6,304 nucleotides of DNA, from assembly GCA_009775705.1 (NCBI GenBank), contig VSQE01000100.1:1-6304 (forward strand). The letters are read 5' to 3'. Position numbers and translations under genes: made by a program. The DNA comes from Prevotellamassilia sp. GTDB taxonomy: Bacteria > Bacteroidota > Bacteroidia > Bacteroidales > Bacteroidaceae. Shown piece after piece: positions 5,989 through 6,304 of the stretch (positions are counted from its first letter, which is position 1; the number at the start of each line of letters is the position of its first letter). The notes under the pieces are model-generated. The model was given only the letters and a program-made list of their open reading frames with translations, did no database searches and was not told the origin of the DNA.

Positions 5989-6202
5989 AATTATGTAAAA
6001 AGTAGAATATTATAGTATGAAAAAACTGTATGTTCTGTGTTTATTGATGGTATGTATATATGAATATCGAATTTATATTGTACTTTTGTGTAGTATAAAG
6101 CGTTCTTTTGATTGATGCATTATTGAGCGAAACACAGAATATCGCTAGTTTCTAAATCGTTACCTTTCAAGTTGCTAACACTTGTAAGTATCTGTGTTTT
6201 AA
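5989..6202. other. AT-rich gene-free spacer between the Zorya operon and an integrase remnant
   Basis: No convincing gene lies here. A 32-codon frame at 6017-6115 starts MKKLYVLCLLMVC, which resembles a lipoprotein signal peptide, but it ends without a mature protein and may be a truncated relic or chance. The segment TACTTTTG (6081-6088) matches the Bacteroides -7 consensus on the plus strand but lacks a -33 partner and has no gene to drive. A perfect 9-bp inverted repeat, AAACACAGA (6130-6138) and TCTGTGTTT (6191-6199), ends just before the integrase remnant. No strong intrinsic terminator follows the HNH gene. Confidence 0.5.
6130..6199. repeat. 9-bp perfect inverted repeat next to the truncated integrase
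   Basis: AAACACAGA (6130-6138) and TCTGTGTTT (6191-6199) are exact reverse complements separated by 52 nt. A second, shorter pair, CTAGTT (6145-6150) and AACTAG (6201-6206), overlaps the same region. They lie at the boundary between AT-rich DNA and the GC-richer integrase fragment, so they could belong to an old recombination junction or attachment site. A repeat of this length could also occur by chance. Confidence 0.35.
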
Positions 6203-6304
6203 CTAGAAAGAAAAAGCACTATGACTTCTCTGATGCCACGTGATATGCTTGGTGATGCCGCAACGCTTGGCGACGGCACGGATTCCGTACAGGCAGGTCA
6301 TGTA
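6203..6304 (-). pseudogene. C-terminal remnant of a second tyrosine recombinase, truncated at its HxxRH box
   Basis: Read on the minus strand from the right edge, the frame is open for 33 codons and stops at TAG (6205-6203). It contains AVAKRCGITKHITWHQ, the segment that in Bacteroidota integrases leads directly into the HxxRH catalytic box. Here the box reads H-Q-R-S-H, with Ser where Arg belongs. The protein stops five residues later, so the second catalytic His and the Tyr nucleophile are missing. The gene therefore looks 3'-truncated or frame-disrupted and inactive. Its 5' part lies beyond the window. It is locally GC-richer than the spacer, marking a junction near 6220. It probably belonged to an integrated element that ended or was broken here. 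Confidence 0.65.

Noticed and set aside
6017..6115. 32-codon frame with a lipoprotein-like start (MKKLYVLCLLMVC)
   Set aside because: No mature protein follows the signal-like start, and no ribosome-binding site is visible. It is kept only as a comment on the spacer.

Overview
The window looks like Bacteroidota DNA (Bacteroides, Parabacteroides, Prevotella or relatives). The first gene is a MobA protein of the Bacteroides conjugative-transposon type. The tyrosine recombinase has the arm-binding / SAM-like / catalytic layout common in that phylum. Shine-Dalgarno sites are mostly absent, and the best promoter-like element fits the Bacteroides -7 consensus TAnnTTTG. Family assignments come from reading the translations, with no database search.

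Layout. Positions 1-204 hold no gene but are dense in dyad symmetries directly upstream of mobA, as expected of a transfer origin. Positions 205-627 encode MobA. One base after its stop, where the relaxase gene mobB would be expected, comes a 402-residue tyrosine recombinase (629-1837). A 16-bp perfect inverted repeat (1869-1884 and 2049-2064) then encloses 164 bp of AT-rich DNA, and 35 bp later a tightly packed four-gene cluster starts. It encodes a GNAT-family acetyltransferase (2100-2810), ZorA (2820-4367), ZorB (4370-5071) and an HNH endonuclease resembling ZorE (5068-5988). Intergenic distances are 9 nt, 2 nt and a 4-nt overlap, so it reads as one operon. Positions 5989-6202 are AT-rich with no convincing gene. 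At the right edge the minus strand carries the C-terminal remnant of a second tyrosine recombinase, cut off at its HxxRH box.

How the parts work together. ZorA (MotA/TolQ/ExbB fold with a long cytoplasmic tail) and ZorB (one transmembrane segment with an Asp, plus an OmpA-type peptidoglycan-binding domain) would form a proton-driven inner-membrane motor. The HNH protein would be the effector against invading DNA. This is the plan of a type II Zorya anti-phage system, with an acetyltransferase gene placed first in the operon.

The most interesting inference is that the recombinase is a DNA invertase and that the 16-bp repeats bound an invertible promoter, so the Zorya operon would be phase-variable. 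The only exact TAnnTTTG match inside the segment faces away from the operon, so the orientation shown may be OFF. The whole recombinase-switch-Zorya block sits next to mobA and is followed by a broken integrase, so it is probably cargo carried on an integrative conjugative element.
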